Origin: JAFAVN01 sp036378375
GTDB taxonomy: Bacteria; Verrucomicrobiota; Verrucomicrobiia; Chthoniobacterales; JAFAMB01
DNA: 13,590 bases
Direction: 5' to 3'
Assembly (NCBI GenBank): GCA_036378375.1
Contig: DASUWQ010000084.1
Location: 1-13,590, forward strand
Positions 1-6,001 of this stretch are shown here, one piece after another. Position numbers and translations under genes: made by a program. The notes under the pieces were generated by a model. It searched no databases, was not told where the DNA came from, and saw only the letters and a list, made by a program, of their open reading frames with translations. The stretch's first letter is position 1, and each line of letters starts with the position of its first letter.

Positions 1-68
1 TTGAGCATTGCTTTAATTTTCTCTTTATAGCGAAACCCGGCATGATCAGAGCCAATCGAGATCTTCAT
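1..68 (-). CDS. rpiB: Ribose-5-phosphate isomerase B, N-terminal fragment (cut by window edge)
   Basis: Read on the minus strand from an ATG at 68-66, the 22 complete codons give MKISIGSDHAGFRYKEKIKA followed by ML. This matches the very conserved RpiB/LacAB start, in which the SDHAG segment contains active-site residues. RpiB interconverts ribose 5-phosphate and ribulose 5-phosphate in the cytosolic pentose phosphate pathway. Only the first part lies in the window; the rest would lie to the left. The ATG is the family's usual first residue, so the start is well placed, although no strong Shine-Dalgarno sequence precedes it. The next gene upstream, also on the minus strand, is about 490 bp away beyond a repeat element, so rpiB probably has its own promoter. 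Confidence 0.85.
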   Translation of the reverse strand, partial: MKISIGSDHAGFRYKEKIKAML

Positions 69-106
69 AGGCCCAACTCTGTGGTAGGAGTTAAAGGAGT
101 TCAAGC

Positions 107-553
107 GAAGGAGTCAGGAGCCAGAATCCAGGAGCCAGGAGGATTGCGGTGGGGCGAGCGTTCAACTGGAGGGGAGCCGCTTTAGATCGTGCCTAAAAAC
201 CCCGCCATATTTGTCTCGGCTGTGGAAGACCGAAATTTGCGCTTAACACGCGGCTCCCGCGAACGTTTCAACGCGTGTTAGGCTAACGACACCTTACGCG
301 GATGAAGAATCTCTGAACGGTACGCTGGGCAAAAGGTCGCGTGCGGTAACTTCCGGGAGCCGCCTGTTGAACACCTTTTTCGGCCTTCCTCGCTCCGGAA
401 AGAATAGCGGGAGATCCTTAGGCACGTTCCAAAGCGGCTTGGCCCGACGAAGCCTCCCGGAGTCTAAACGATGGGGCGAAGTCTGGCTCCCCTCCATTCG
501 CCTGTATACCCCTGTGCGGTCACGTCTCCTGAATTATGGCTCCCGGCTCCTTC
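107..553. repeat. 447-bp inverted-repeat element with nested GGGAGCCGC palindromes, copy 1
   Basis: This element fills most of the 494-bp gap between rpiB and the S1C protease gene. Its ends are 30-bp imperfect inverted repeats, 107-136 and 524-553, which match at 25 of 30 positions. Inside are four GGGAGCCGC-type motifs in alternating orientation. The outer arms 167-178 and 485-496 are a perfect 12-bp inverted pair, and the inner arms 250-259 and 354-363 are a perfect 10-bp pair. A further 9-bp hairpin (244-252 with 272-280) presents one motif in its loop. The short reading frames across it look like chance. A second copy with the same architecture sits at 13244-13590. It resembles a non-autonomous mobile or palindromic intergenic element; no transposase is present. 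Confidence 0.75.
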
Positions 554-562
554 GACCCCGCT

Positions 563-1582
563 TCAGTCCCGTGCCGGCAGCTCCCTCGGTGTCACCAAGA
601 AGTCCAATATCTCCGTGCCGCGGACGACTGTCAGCACCGATCTTTGTCCGATTTCGCTGCCTACCAGAAAACGGTGCAGATCATCGATAGAACTCACTCG
701 AGCAGCTTTGAAGGAGATAATTATATCGCCTTCCCGCAGACCGGATAGATCCATTGGGCCACCCGGCTCGATGCTGGCAATTAATACACCCGATTCCTGG
801 TCCAGGCGATGAAACCGAGTAATTCTCGGATGTAACGGCACCGTCTGACCGCCTAGGCCGAGATAGCTACGGCGGATCTTGCCGTCCTTGATCAGCCATC
901 CGGCAACCAGCTGCGCGGTATTTGCCGCGATAGCAAAGCAGAGCCCTTGGGCCGGTAGAATCACCGCTGTATTAACGCCGATTACCTGCCCGCGTGAGTT
1001 AACCAGTGGCCCCCCGGAATTGCCCGGGTTAAGCGCGGCATCTGTCTGCAGAATATCGTCCATGAGCCGGCCCGATTGAGCTCGCATCGAGCGACCGAGT
1101 GCACTGACTACGCCAGCCGTAACACTTTGTTGAAAACCATAAGGGCTCCCGATCGCCACCGCGATCTGACCGGCCCGTAGCTTCTTCGAATCTGCGAACT
1201 CGAGATTAGGGAGCTGGTTGGCTCCAATTCGGAGAACAGCGAGATCTGTATCCGGGTCTTCACCGATCAGGTTGGCGGCAAATGTGCGAGCATCCGCTAA
1301 GGTCACTTCTATCTTCTGCGCCCCGTGCACAACGTGGCTGTTGGTTAAAATGAAACCATCGGGCGCGATAAAAAATCCGCTTCCATTCCCTTCGCCGCGG
1401 CGTCCGGTCTGAACTCGAATATTGACGACGGCCGGAGCAACCTGGGCAACTACCGAGCTAATGGTTCTGGAATACGAGTCGAGCAGCGAATCATCGCCGG
1501 AACCGTCCACCTGAGTTGCCCGTGGTTCCGCGTTATTGTGTCCAGATGCGAGGGTCTGCGAATAAAAAGGTTTTACAAGCAT
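563..1582 (-). CDS. S1C-family (HtrA-like) serine protease with one PDZ domain, no signal peptide
   Basis: A trypsin-like HtrA protease of 339 residues. Numbered from the ATG at 1582, the catalytic triad is visible as His83 (TNSHVVHG), Asp113 (DTDLAV) and Ser189 (NPGNSGGP). The protease domain spans about residues 40-230. One C-terminal PDZ domain spans about 245-335, with the usual GGPMDLSGLREGDIIISF core. The frame stays open to an ATG at 1660, but that codon lies in the loop of a perfect hairpin. The ATG at 1582 follows AAGGGAAG at good spacing, so I take it as the start. No signal peptide or membrane helix is visible, so the enzyme is probably cytosolic, unlike DegP/DegQ. It could be a regulatory protease rather than a general quality-control one. 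Its substrate is unknown. Confidence 0.85.
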   Translation of the reverse strand: MLVKPFYSQTLASGHNNAEPRATQVDGSGDDSLLDSYSRTISSVVAQVAPAVVNIRVQTGRRGEGNGSGFFIAPDGFILTNSHVVHGAQKIEVTLADARTFAANLIGEDPDTDLAVLRIGANQLPNLEFADSKKLRAGQIAVAIGSPYGFQQSVTAGVVSALGRSMRAQSGRLMDDILQTDAALNPGNSGGPLVNSRGQVIGVNTAVILPAQGLCFAIAANTAQLVAGWLIKDGKIRRSYLGLGGQTVPLHPRITRFHRLDQESGVLIASIEPGGPMDLSGLREGDIIISFKAARVSSIDDLHRFLVGSEIGQRSVLTVVRGTEILDFLVTPRELPARD

Positions 1583-1634
1583 AATACTTCCCTTATTGGC
1601 CAGGAATATGTAATCGTATCGATTACAAATCAAG

Positions 1635-1682
1635 AGCCTGCGTTGTCCGTAAAGGCGCATGCCTTTACGGACAACGCAGGCT
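1635..1682. repeat. Perfect 22-bp stem hairpin in the leader of the S1C protease gene
   Basis: Arms 1635-1656 and 1661-1682 are exact reverse complements around a GCAT loop. The outer part of the stem is AGCCTGCG/CGCAGGCT and is followed on the plus strand by ATGG. On the protease (minus) strand it lies about 50 nt upstream of the chosen start. No T-run follows on either strand, so a simple rho-independent terminator is unlikely. It may be a REP-like palindrome or an mRNA leader structure. Confidence 0.8.
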
Positions 1683-1685
1683 ATG

Positions 1686-1720
1686 GCCGCCAGACAAAAG
1701 TTGCACTTTTGTCTGGCGGC
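1686..1720. repeat. Perfect 15-bp stem hairpin
   Basis: Arms 1686-1700 and 1706-1720 pair exactly around the loop TTGCA. It starts three bases after the preceding hairpin, so the two form a tandem structure in the leader of the S1C protease gene. The stem bases next to the loop are A/T-rich (CAAAAG/CTTTTG). Confidence 0.75.
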
Positions 1721-1767
1721 TCGTCTTTGAGGCGATCTATTTAATCCTTCCTCTCCATTATCAATTA

Positions 1768-1807
1768 ACAGGAGAATGATCCGGCGTTAGCCGGGTTATT
1801 CTCCTGT
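1768..1807. terminator. Hairpin downstream of the Rrf2-type gene, possible terminator
   Basis: Outer arms 1768-1777 and 1798-1807 (ACAGGAGAAT/ATTCTCCTGT) pair exactly. An inner stem, CCGGC/GCCGG (1781-1785 with 1790-1794), closes a GTTA loop. It lies about 70 bp after the stop of the minus-strand regulator gene. On that strand the hairpin is followed by TTAATTGA, a weak T-rich tail. A terminator fits the position, but the tail is poor, and it could simply be one of the palindromes in this gap. Confidence 0.4.
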
Positions 1808-1809
1808 AG

Positions 1810-1912
1810 TAGCGGACGTGGTGAGGCCGGCACGGAGGTTGGGTTGCTTTTACCAATCTCTAGCGTTTGCCGACGACTCAGGCGCGATGCAGCCGTCTCA
1901 CCACGTCCGCTA
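1810..1912. repeat. 16-bp inverted repeat, one arm inside the 3' end of the Rrf2-type gene
   Basis: Arms 1810-1825 and 1897-1912 are exact reverse complements, separated by 71 bp. The right arm encodes the C-terminal residues LADVV of the regulator; the left arm lies beyond its stop codon. In the transcript this would fold the end of the coding sequence onto the 3' untranslated region. Confidence 0.7.
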
Positions 1913-2291
1913 AGGAGATCATTTGCAGCTCGCGAGAGAACGATCGGTTGGCTCGTCTCTCAACATACCCAAGCACCTTCCCAATTCCTTGACCGACCGG
2001 ACAGTCTGGTGACGGCGGATTGGGGTGTTGCCCAAACATTTCGCGTGATTCAACTGCCGAATGAATCTGCCAAAGCGAAATGCTCTTGGCAGGTTTTGCC
2101 AGGACGGCACCCCCTTGCGGACCCCGCGAAGTCCGGATCAGCCCGGCATTCTGGAGATCAATTAACAAACGACGGATAACAACCGGGTTGGTGTTAACCG
2201 TTTCGGCCAAGCTGGCAGACGAGGCGCATTTGTCTTCGTTGGCCAGAACGGCCATGACATGAACAGCAAATGCAAATCGACAGCTCTGCAT
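1878..2291 (-). CDS. Rrf2-family transcriptional regulator, YwnA-like
   Basis: A 137-residue winged-helix regulator. The segments ETVNTNPVVIRRLL, RGPQGGAVLAK and NPPSPDCPVGQGI match the YwnA branch of the Rrf2 family, with the recognition helix at about residues 33-47. Unlike IscR, NsrR or RsrR, it has no C-terminal three-cysteine cluster. Only one cysteine sits near that position (in PDCPVG), so an Fe-S cofactor is unlikely. YwnA-like proteins are otherwise poorly characterised DNA-binding repressors. The frame also allows an ATG at 2306. I prefer 2291 because family members begin a few residues before the first helix and because a small palindrome lies just upstream. Its targets are unknown; autoregulation is plausible. 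Confidence 0.85.
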   Translation of the reverse strand: MQSCRFAFAVHVMAVLANEDKCASSASLAETVNTNPVVIRRLLIDLQNAGLIRTSRGPQGGAVLAKPAKSISLWQIHSAVESREMFGQHPNPPSPDCPVGQGIGKVLGYVERRANRSFSRELQMISLADVVRRLHRA

Positions 2292-2295
2292 ATGC

Positions 2296-2308
2296 GTATG
2301 TAACATAC
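2296..2308. promoter_or_regulatory. Candidate operator palindrome at the regulator's start
   Basis: GTATGT-A-ACATAC is a perfect 13-bp interrupted palindrome, 5 bp upstream of the preferred ATG of the Rrf2-type gene and overlapping the alternative upstream ATG. On the same strand TATAGT lies a little further upstream and could be a -10 element. The position suits an autoregulatory operator, but the site is short and could be chance. Confidence 0.3.
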
Positions 2309-2358
2309 AGAATTACTATAAATCTGTCGATGGGTTTTTTGGGGTGATGGGTTGATCT

Positions 2359-2692
2359 GGTCCGGTAGGGATGAGCTCCCGCTCATCCGCTAAAGTTCGA
2401 GGGACCCGTGGCCGACAGCTTAGCTCCGTAGGAGCGAAATCTAGATGGGAAAGCGGAACGCAAGGACATGACGCTTCCGCCCGACGAAGAAACTACCATC
2501 GCCGAAGGTTGGCCTTGCTTCGATCGCCACTCGCAAAGCTGCATTCCCTATCACAATGATATGCCGCTCCTACGGAGCTTTCGTCTTTTTGGACGCCGGA
2601 GGCTATAAAGATTTCGCTCCTACGGAGCTAAGCTGTCGGCCACAGGGCCCTCGCACTTTAGCGGATGAGCGGGAGCTCATCCCTACCGCACC
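2359..2692. mobile_element. MITE-like element with 78-bp terminal inverted repeats
   Basis: Arms 2363-2440 and 2611-2688 are inverted copies matching at 75 of 78 positions. Beyond one mismatch on each side, a further 3 bp (2359-2361 and 2690-2692) also pair. Each arm contains a GAGCTC-centred palindrome and a GCTCCTACGGAGCT-type motif. A third copy of that motif lies in the centre (2566-2579), in direct orientation to 2616-2629. The roughly 170-bp centre has no convincing gene. There is no transposase, and no clear target-site duplication is visible. The element lies between the regulator's promoter region and the lipoprotein stop codon, which touches its right edge. Small non-autonomous elements with long inverted ends are the closest known category. 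Confidence 0.7.
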
Positions 2693-4275
2693 TAATCGCC
2701 CCTGCTTTCCGCGTCCTCATGATGATGCCGGTGCGGCGTCTCATGGGCAGAAGCTTTAGTTGGCTTAGGTGAAGGGCTAGGGGTGGGCGATGCCGGTGTC
2801 GGGGAGGGAGTTGGTGTCGGTGACGGGCTAGATGTCGCAGACGGTGTCGGACTGACGGAGGCAGACGCCGAACCAGTCGCGGCCGGGCTAGCGGTTGCGC
2901 TCGGGGTTGGGCTGGCGGTCGGTGTCGGAGATGGGGTCGGGGTCGCGAGAATATCCGTCCATTCCCACAGTTGCCCGGAAGTACCGCCAATCTCGTTTAA
3001 CAGCGTTTCGCAACGATCTCGCATTTTCTTTAGATCCGGTGGGCCTGGGGTCGGATCTGCGGTTGCCGGGAAAACCAAATAGGTGACGTTCAGGTTTGAT
3101 GCCGGACGATTGTAGGCGTTTGCGCGAGGATCTAACTGGGTCGCCAGGCGCAGCGACGCTTCTCCGATCTTATAAGAGGGACCGACATCCCCTAAAAGTG
3201 CCGGGTAGAGTTTGTCGCCGTAGATTACCACCACATAATCGCCAAGCTTCGGTAAAAACGCGTGATTGGCCTGCCGGAGGATGAAACCAGGCAAGACAAC
3301 GAAAGGGTCCGCTTTGGAAATAAGAAAACTGAAATGTTTCAAATCGCCGATTTCCCGCTGCAGCTCTTCGACCTGTTCGTGTAAAGCCTTCTTCCGGTCT
3401 ACCGACGTGTTTTTCAGAGAAAGCTCCGTTTCTACCTGCTTTAGCTTAATCTGGGCATCGCCCAAGAATACGCTCGGTTGGTCCGTTCGCTTTGGCCACC
3501 GGTAGCTAGTGTAGGGCTGGAAATTGGTTGAAGAACCGTCAACCTCCGACGTGCGATCGGAGTCGGAACCGTCCGCGTTGACATCCATGTCGCTTTGGAT
3601 GAGCAACACTTTGCGCGCGGACTGGGGGTTTGTCATTTCTAGGATGGTGTTGCAATCAAAGAAATTGTGTTTCGACAGGAGCTGTTCCAGTCGCCCAAGC
3701 TCGCGCCCTACAGACTCTACCTTCAACTGATAGAGACCGTAATAGAAGTCTGAGACTTTGCTGGTCGGCAACATTGCGGCCAATCCGGGTAAAACCGTGG
3801 GTAAGGACGGATCCGGTTCACTGAGCTCGGCGATGGTTTGCGCGGCTTTCGGAACTCGTAGGTGGACTTGTAAATCGAGCACGTAAGAATCAAGCGCCCG
3901 GCGTTCAACGGAAGCGATATCTCCAATCCCGGATTCCACCTGGGAATGCACTTCGACTCCGCTAAAAAGACGAGCAACGTCTTTGTGTGAGTAAGGAATT
4001 ATCGCCTCCGGCAATGGTGTTGGCGGCGGGGTCGGGGCGGCGGTAGGAGACGAGGTAACGGTAGGAGTTGGGGTAGGTGATGGGGTGACAGAAGGCGGCG
4101 AATTGAATTTTGGGCCCGGGCACCCAGCGAGGAGGATACAGGTCAGGAAGAGTGGCCCTGCCAGTGTACCAATACTCCGACACTTTAGTACTGCATTGTC
4201 GCGCGAGCGTCTTCGAGGACGAGGACGACGACGAGAACGAGCACGAGTAACGAGGTCGATGTCGAACGGAGTCAT
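2692..4275 (-). CDS. Lipoprotein with GH75 chitosanase-like domain and Ser/Thr/Pro-rich linkers
   Basis: A 527-residue predicted lipoprotein. Residues 1-29 are Arg-rich, residues about 37-51 are hydrophobic, and LLAGC places the lipidated cysteine at 52. Residues 58-89 and about 443-505 are Thr/Pro/Ser-rich linkers, and a histidine cluster (HRHHHED) lies near the C-terminus. The core, about 205-405, resembles fungal-type GH75 chitosanases: an Asp-rich DMDVNADGS (229-237), PFVVLPGF, then GDYVVVIYGDKLYPALLGD, IGEAS and VTYLVF. From memory of the family, the catalytic pair is an Asp followed by the Glu of GEAS; here these would be Asp363 and Glu372. A Lys/Glu-rich, probably coiled-coil insertion (about 272-312) splits the domain. 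Chitosan cleavage at the cell surface is inferred. The only usual start codon before the lipobox is the ATG at 4275, so the Arg-rich segment must be translated. Confidence 0.7.
   Translation of the reverse strand: MTPFDIDLVTRARSRRRPRPRRRSRDNAVLKCRSIGTLAGPLFLTCILLAGCPGPKFNSPPSVTPSPTPTPTVTSSPTAAPTPPPTPLPEAIIPYSHKDVARLFSGVEVHSQVESGIGDIASVERRALDSYVLDLQVHLRVPKAAQTIAELSEPDPSLPTVLPGLAAMLPTSKVSDFYYGLYQLKVESVGRELGRLEQLLSKHNFFDCNTILEMTNPQSARKVLLIQSDMDVNADGSDSDRTSEVDGSSTNFQPYTSYRWPKRTDQPSVFLGDAQIKLKQVETELSLKNTSVDRKKALHEQVEELQREIGDLKHFSFLISKADPFVVLPGFILRQANHAFLPKLGDYVVVIYGDKLYPALLGDVGPSYKIGEASLRLATQLDPRANAYNRPASNLNVTYLVFPATADPTPGPPDLKKMRDRCETLLNEIGGTSGQLWEWTDILATPTPSPTPTASPTPSATASPAATGSASASVSPTPSATSSPSPTPTPSPTPASPTPSPSPKPTKASAHETPHRHHHEDAESRGD
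4214..4246. repeat. GACGAG-type repeat tract, copy A (within coding sequence)
   Basis: These 33 bases match the reverse complement of 6002-6034 at 32 positions. The core is GACGACGAGNACGAGCACGA. Unlike the other copies in the window (6002-6034, 6170-6200, 9292-9327), which are intergenic, this one falls inside the 5' coding region of the lipoprotein. There it is read as alternating Arg, Ser and Pro residues ahead of the hydrophobic signal segment. Confidence 0.7.
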
Positions 4276-4323
4276 CTTTCCCGGCGTTGATGACGTTCGG
4301 TGAGAAACCGCATGGACCTTCTA

Positions 4324-4626
4324 TTAATGGATTAAATGTCGCACGGTCAAAGCGATGCACACTAGACTCAGCAGAATCATGGGGACGGCGGGCATCGGCT
4401 TTCTACTGGCCACGAATGAACGACCAAAATGAGCCAAGAGTAAGACACTAACGACAATGCCGATCGCGTATGGAACGAACCCTCTGGCCAGAATGCCGGC
4501 CAAGATTAAGAGTGCTCCGGAGACGCCTCCGGCGATAATAGAAGCTTTGCTGCGAGCTCGCGCATACCCTAATGCGCCTCCCAGGATACAGACGATCCCA
4601 AAAAAGATATAATAGTAAGCAGTCAC
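4324..4626 (-). CDS. TMEM14-family small membrane protein
   Basis: A 100-residue, almost wholly hydrophobic protein with three to four predicted membrane helices. The segment GGALGYARARSKASIIAGG followed by a second glycine-rich helix (SGALLILAG) is the hallmark of the TMEM14 (Tmemb_14) family, known from eukaryotic mitochondrial proteins and many bacteria. The bacterial function is not established. The start is GTG at 4626, only 9 bp after the stop of the upstream SDR gene on the same strand, and no clear Shine-Dalgarno sequence is visible, so translational coupling is likely. The lipoprotein gene begins 48 bp after its stop. The three genes probably form one transcript. Confidence 0.8.
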   Translation of the reverse strand: MTAYYYIFFGIVCILGGALGYARARSKASIIAGGVSGALLILAGILARGFVPYAIGIVVSVLLLAHFGRSFVASRKPMPAVPMILLSLVCIALTVRHLIH

Positions 4627-4635
4627 TAAACAGCA

Positions 4636-5499
4636 TTAAATGTGGGAGTGCATTTTTGCACCCAGATCTGAGCGAAGATTCGATCTCGGCGCACCTTCTC
4701 GCCGGAGCTGTAGATCGTAGATCAATCGTTTGAGAAACATTGGGACGAATAGCACTAGCGTTACTATCATTTGCAGCACGATCCCCGGAACTAAACGCGG
4801 ACGGTCTCGCGCGACGCTGGCCAGTGCTTCTTGGACCACTCGTTGTACCGGGATAGTCACGAAATCGGGCGTCGTGCGTCGATCGGCGCCGGAGCGGGCG
4901 GCCACGGAGTCGAATTCGGTCAGGACCGGTCCAGGACAAAGTACCGTGACGGAAATATTAGATGACCGCAGCTCCGCTCTTAGAGCTTCGCTGAAACTCG
5001 TGACGTAGGCTTTGGTCGCGGCGTAAACGGCGATAGTTGGCACCGGAGCAAAACCGGCCACCGAACTAACATTCAAAATGGCGCCACACCCGGATTTCCG
5101 CATGGATGGAAGGATTCGGTAAGTCAGGTAAGTCAAAGCATCGATATTGACGCGAAGCATCGCGTTCACTTTGTCCCAGTCGCTATCGATAAAGCGACCC
5201 CTGTCCCCCAGACCGGCGTTATTGATCAGGAGGTCGACGGCTAATCCGCTTTCCTCGAGCCAGTTACAGAACTTCGCAAGATCGTCATGGTTCCGAAGGT
5301 CGAGAGCACGATAGAAAACTTCCAAATCGGGGTTAATGACCTTCAATTCCAGCTCAAGAGCTTCCAAACGCTCGGACCGGCGAGCAACCAGGATCATAGT
5401 ACCCACCACTGGAGCCAGCTGGCGAGCGAACTCGCGGCCAATTCCTGCCGAAGCGCCGGTGACCAGAACCGTGCAGCCGGCGAAATAACTGGTGCTCAT
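4636..5499 (-). CDS. Short-chain dehydrogenase/reductase (SDR)
   Basis: A 287-residue classical SDR, numbered from the ATG at 5499. The cofactor motif TGASAGIG is at 14-21, and ARRSERL follows the second strand, which favours NADP(H). NNAG is at 93-96, and the catalytic Ser145/146, Tyr159 and Lys163 (YAATK) are present. PGPVLTEF follows as expected. A hydrophobic stretch at about 238-256 near the C-terminus suggests membrane association. The substrate cannot be told; relatives are annotated as DltE-like or broad carbonyl reductases. The frame runs on to a GTG at 5565, but that codon lies in a GTTCAC repeat array, so I reject it. It is probably the first gene of the SDR-TMEM14-lipoprotein cluster and diverges from the DUF971 gene. 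Confidence 0.88.
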   Translation of the reverse strand: MSTSYFAGCTVLVTGASAGIGREFARQLAPVVGTMILVARRSERLEALELELKVINPDLEVFYRALDLRNHDDLAKFCNWLEESGLAVDLLINNAGLGDRGRFIDSDWDKVNAMLRVNIDALTYLTYRILPSMRKSGCGAILNVSSVAGFAPVPTIAVYAATKAYVTSFSEALRAELRSSNISVTVLCPGPVLTEFDSVAARSGADRRTTPDFVTIPVQRVVQEALASVARDRPRLVPGIVLQMIVTLVLFVPMFLKRLIYDLQLRREGAPRSNLRSDLGAKMHSHI

Positions 5500-5558
5500 T
5501 CGGATCACGTAAGCCGGAACTTTCGCGCCGTCAATCGGCGAGACAGTTGACCGGTTGG

Positions 5559-5670
5559 AGTTCACAGTTCACCGTTCGCAGTTCACGGTTCACACGCCGG
5601 GCCATAGGCTGCTTTCGTTGCATGGAGAAACAACGGCGAACGGTGAACCGAGAACTGTGAACCGTGAACT
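5559..5670. repeat. Two inverted 5 x 7-bp arrays (AGTTCAC / GTGAACN)
   Basis: Bases 5559-5593 hold five 7-bp units of the type AGTTCAC. Bases 5636-5670 hold five units of the type GTGAACC/T in the opposite orientation. They are separated by 42 bp and can fold back on each other. The pair occupies most of the 175-bp gap between the divergent SDR and DUF971 start codons and ends 4 bp before the DUF971 ATG, so it overlaps whatever promoters serve them. Confidence 0.8.
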
Positions 5671-5674
5671 TGTT

Positions 5675-5989
5675 ATGGCGAGCACATTGGCTTTAGAGTC
5701 GTTTGCAATCATCGGAGAAGAACTAGCCATTCGCTGGAAAGATGGCGTCGAGACATACATTCGTCTGGAGGACCTGCGGCGGCACTGTCCGTGTGCGGTT
5801 TGTGCGGGAGAAAAAGATCTGTTAGGCCATCAATACGGTGGTTCGCCGACGTTAGTTCCCGACAGTTTCGTGTTGAAGTCGTGCGGTCCGATCGGTGGTT
5901 ACGCGCTCCAGCCGGTATGGGCTGACGGCCATAGTTCGGGGATTTATTCTTACGAATATTTGAGGTCCTGGGATTCAGGGGATGCGTAG
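5675..5989 (+). CDS. DUF971 protein (GBBH-like N-terminal domain)
   Basis: A 104-residue protein consisting of a single DUF971 domain, related to the N-terminal domain of gamma-butyrobetaine hydroxylase. Seen are LAIRWKDGVETYIRLEDLR at about 17-35, then CPCAVC with Cys38, Cys40 and Cys43, which are likely metal ligands. YALQPVWADGHSSGIYSYEY forms the closing part. Stand-alone bacterial members are often encoded near Mrp/ApbC-type Fe-S carrier genes and are thought to act in metal or Fe-S handling, but no such partner is in this window. The frame is open from 5555, but the upstream part translates the GTTCAC repeat arrays. The ATG at 5675 begins the domain cleanly. Confidence 0.85.
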   Translation: MASTLALESFAIIGEELAIRWKDGVETYIRLEDLRRHCPCAVCAGEKDLLGHQYGGSPTLVPDSFVLKSCGPIGGYALQPVWADGHSSGIYSYEYLRSWDSGDA

Positions 5990-6001
5990 GCTGCTTGGGT
6001 T

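Noticed and set aside
294..497. Small minus-strand reading frame, and overlapping plus-strand frames, between rpiB and the S1C protease
   Set aside because: They lie wholly inside the palindromic element, with no ribosome site and no recognisable protein.
1583..1660. N-terminal extension of the S1C protease to an ATG at 1660
   Set aside because: The codon lies in the loop of a perfect 22-bp hairpin and the extension resembles no protease N-terminus; the ATG at 1582 has a good ribosome site.
1635..1682. The 22-bp hairpin as a rho-independent terminator
   Set aside because: Neither strand shows a T-run after the stem, and it would sit within the leader of the S1C protease gene.
2556..2759. 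Plus-strand frame through the MITE-like element and lipoprotein tail
   Set aside because: It reads the inverted arm (residues such as FAPTELSC) and then the antisense of a real gene.
2770..2950. GTCGG/GGTGTCGG repeat stretch considered as a minisatellite or CRISPR-like array
   Set aside because: It encodes the Thr/Pro/Ser-rich linker of the lipoprotein in frame; there is no constant repeat-spacer pattern.
5500..5565. Extension of the SDR to a GTG at 5565
   Set aside because: The added residues translate part of the GTTCAC repeat array; the ATG at 5499 sits at the normal distance from the TGASAGIG motif.
5559..5670. Inverted 7-bp arrays considered as a CRISPR array
   Set aside because: Units are 7 bp with no spacers and reverse orientation midway; no cas genes are present.
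5555..5674. Extension of the DUF971 protein upstream to 5555
   Set aside because: It would translate the inverted 7-bp arrays; the family domain starts just after the ATG at 5675.
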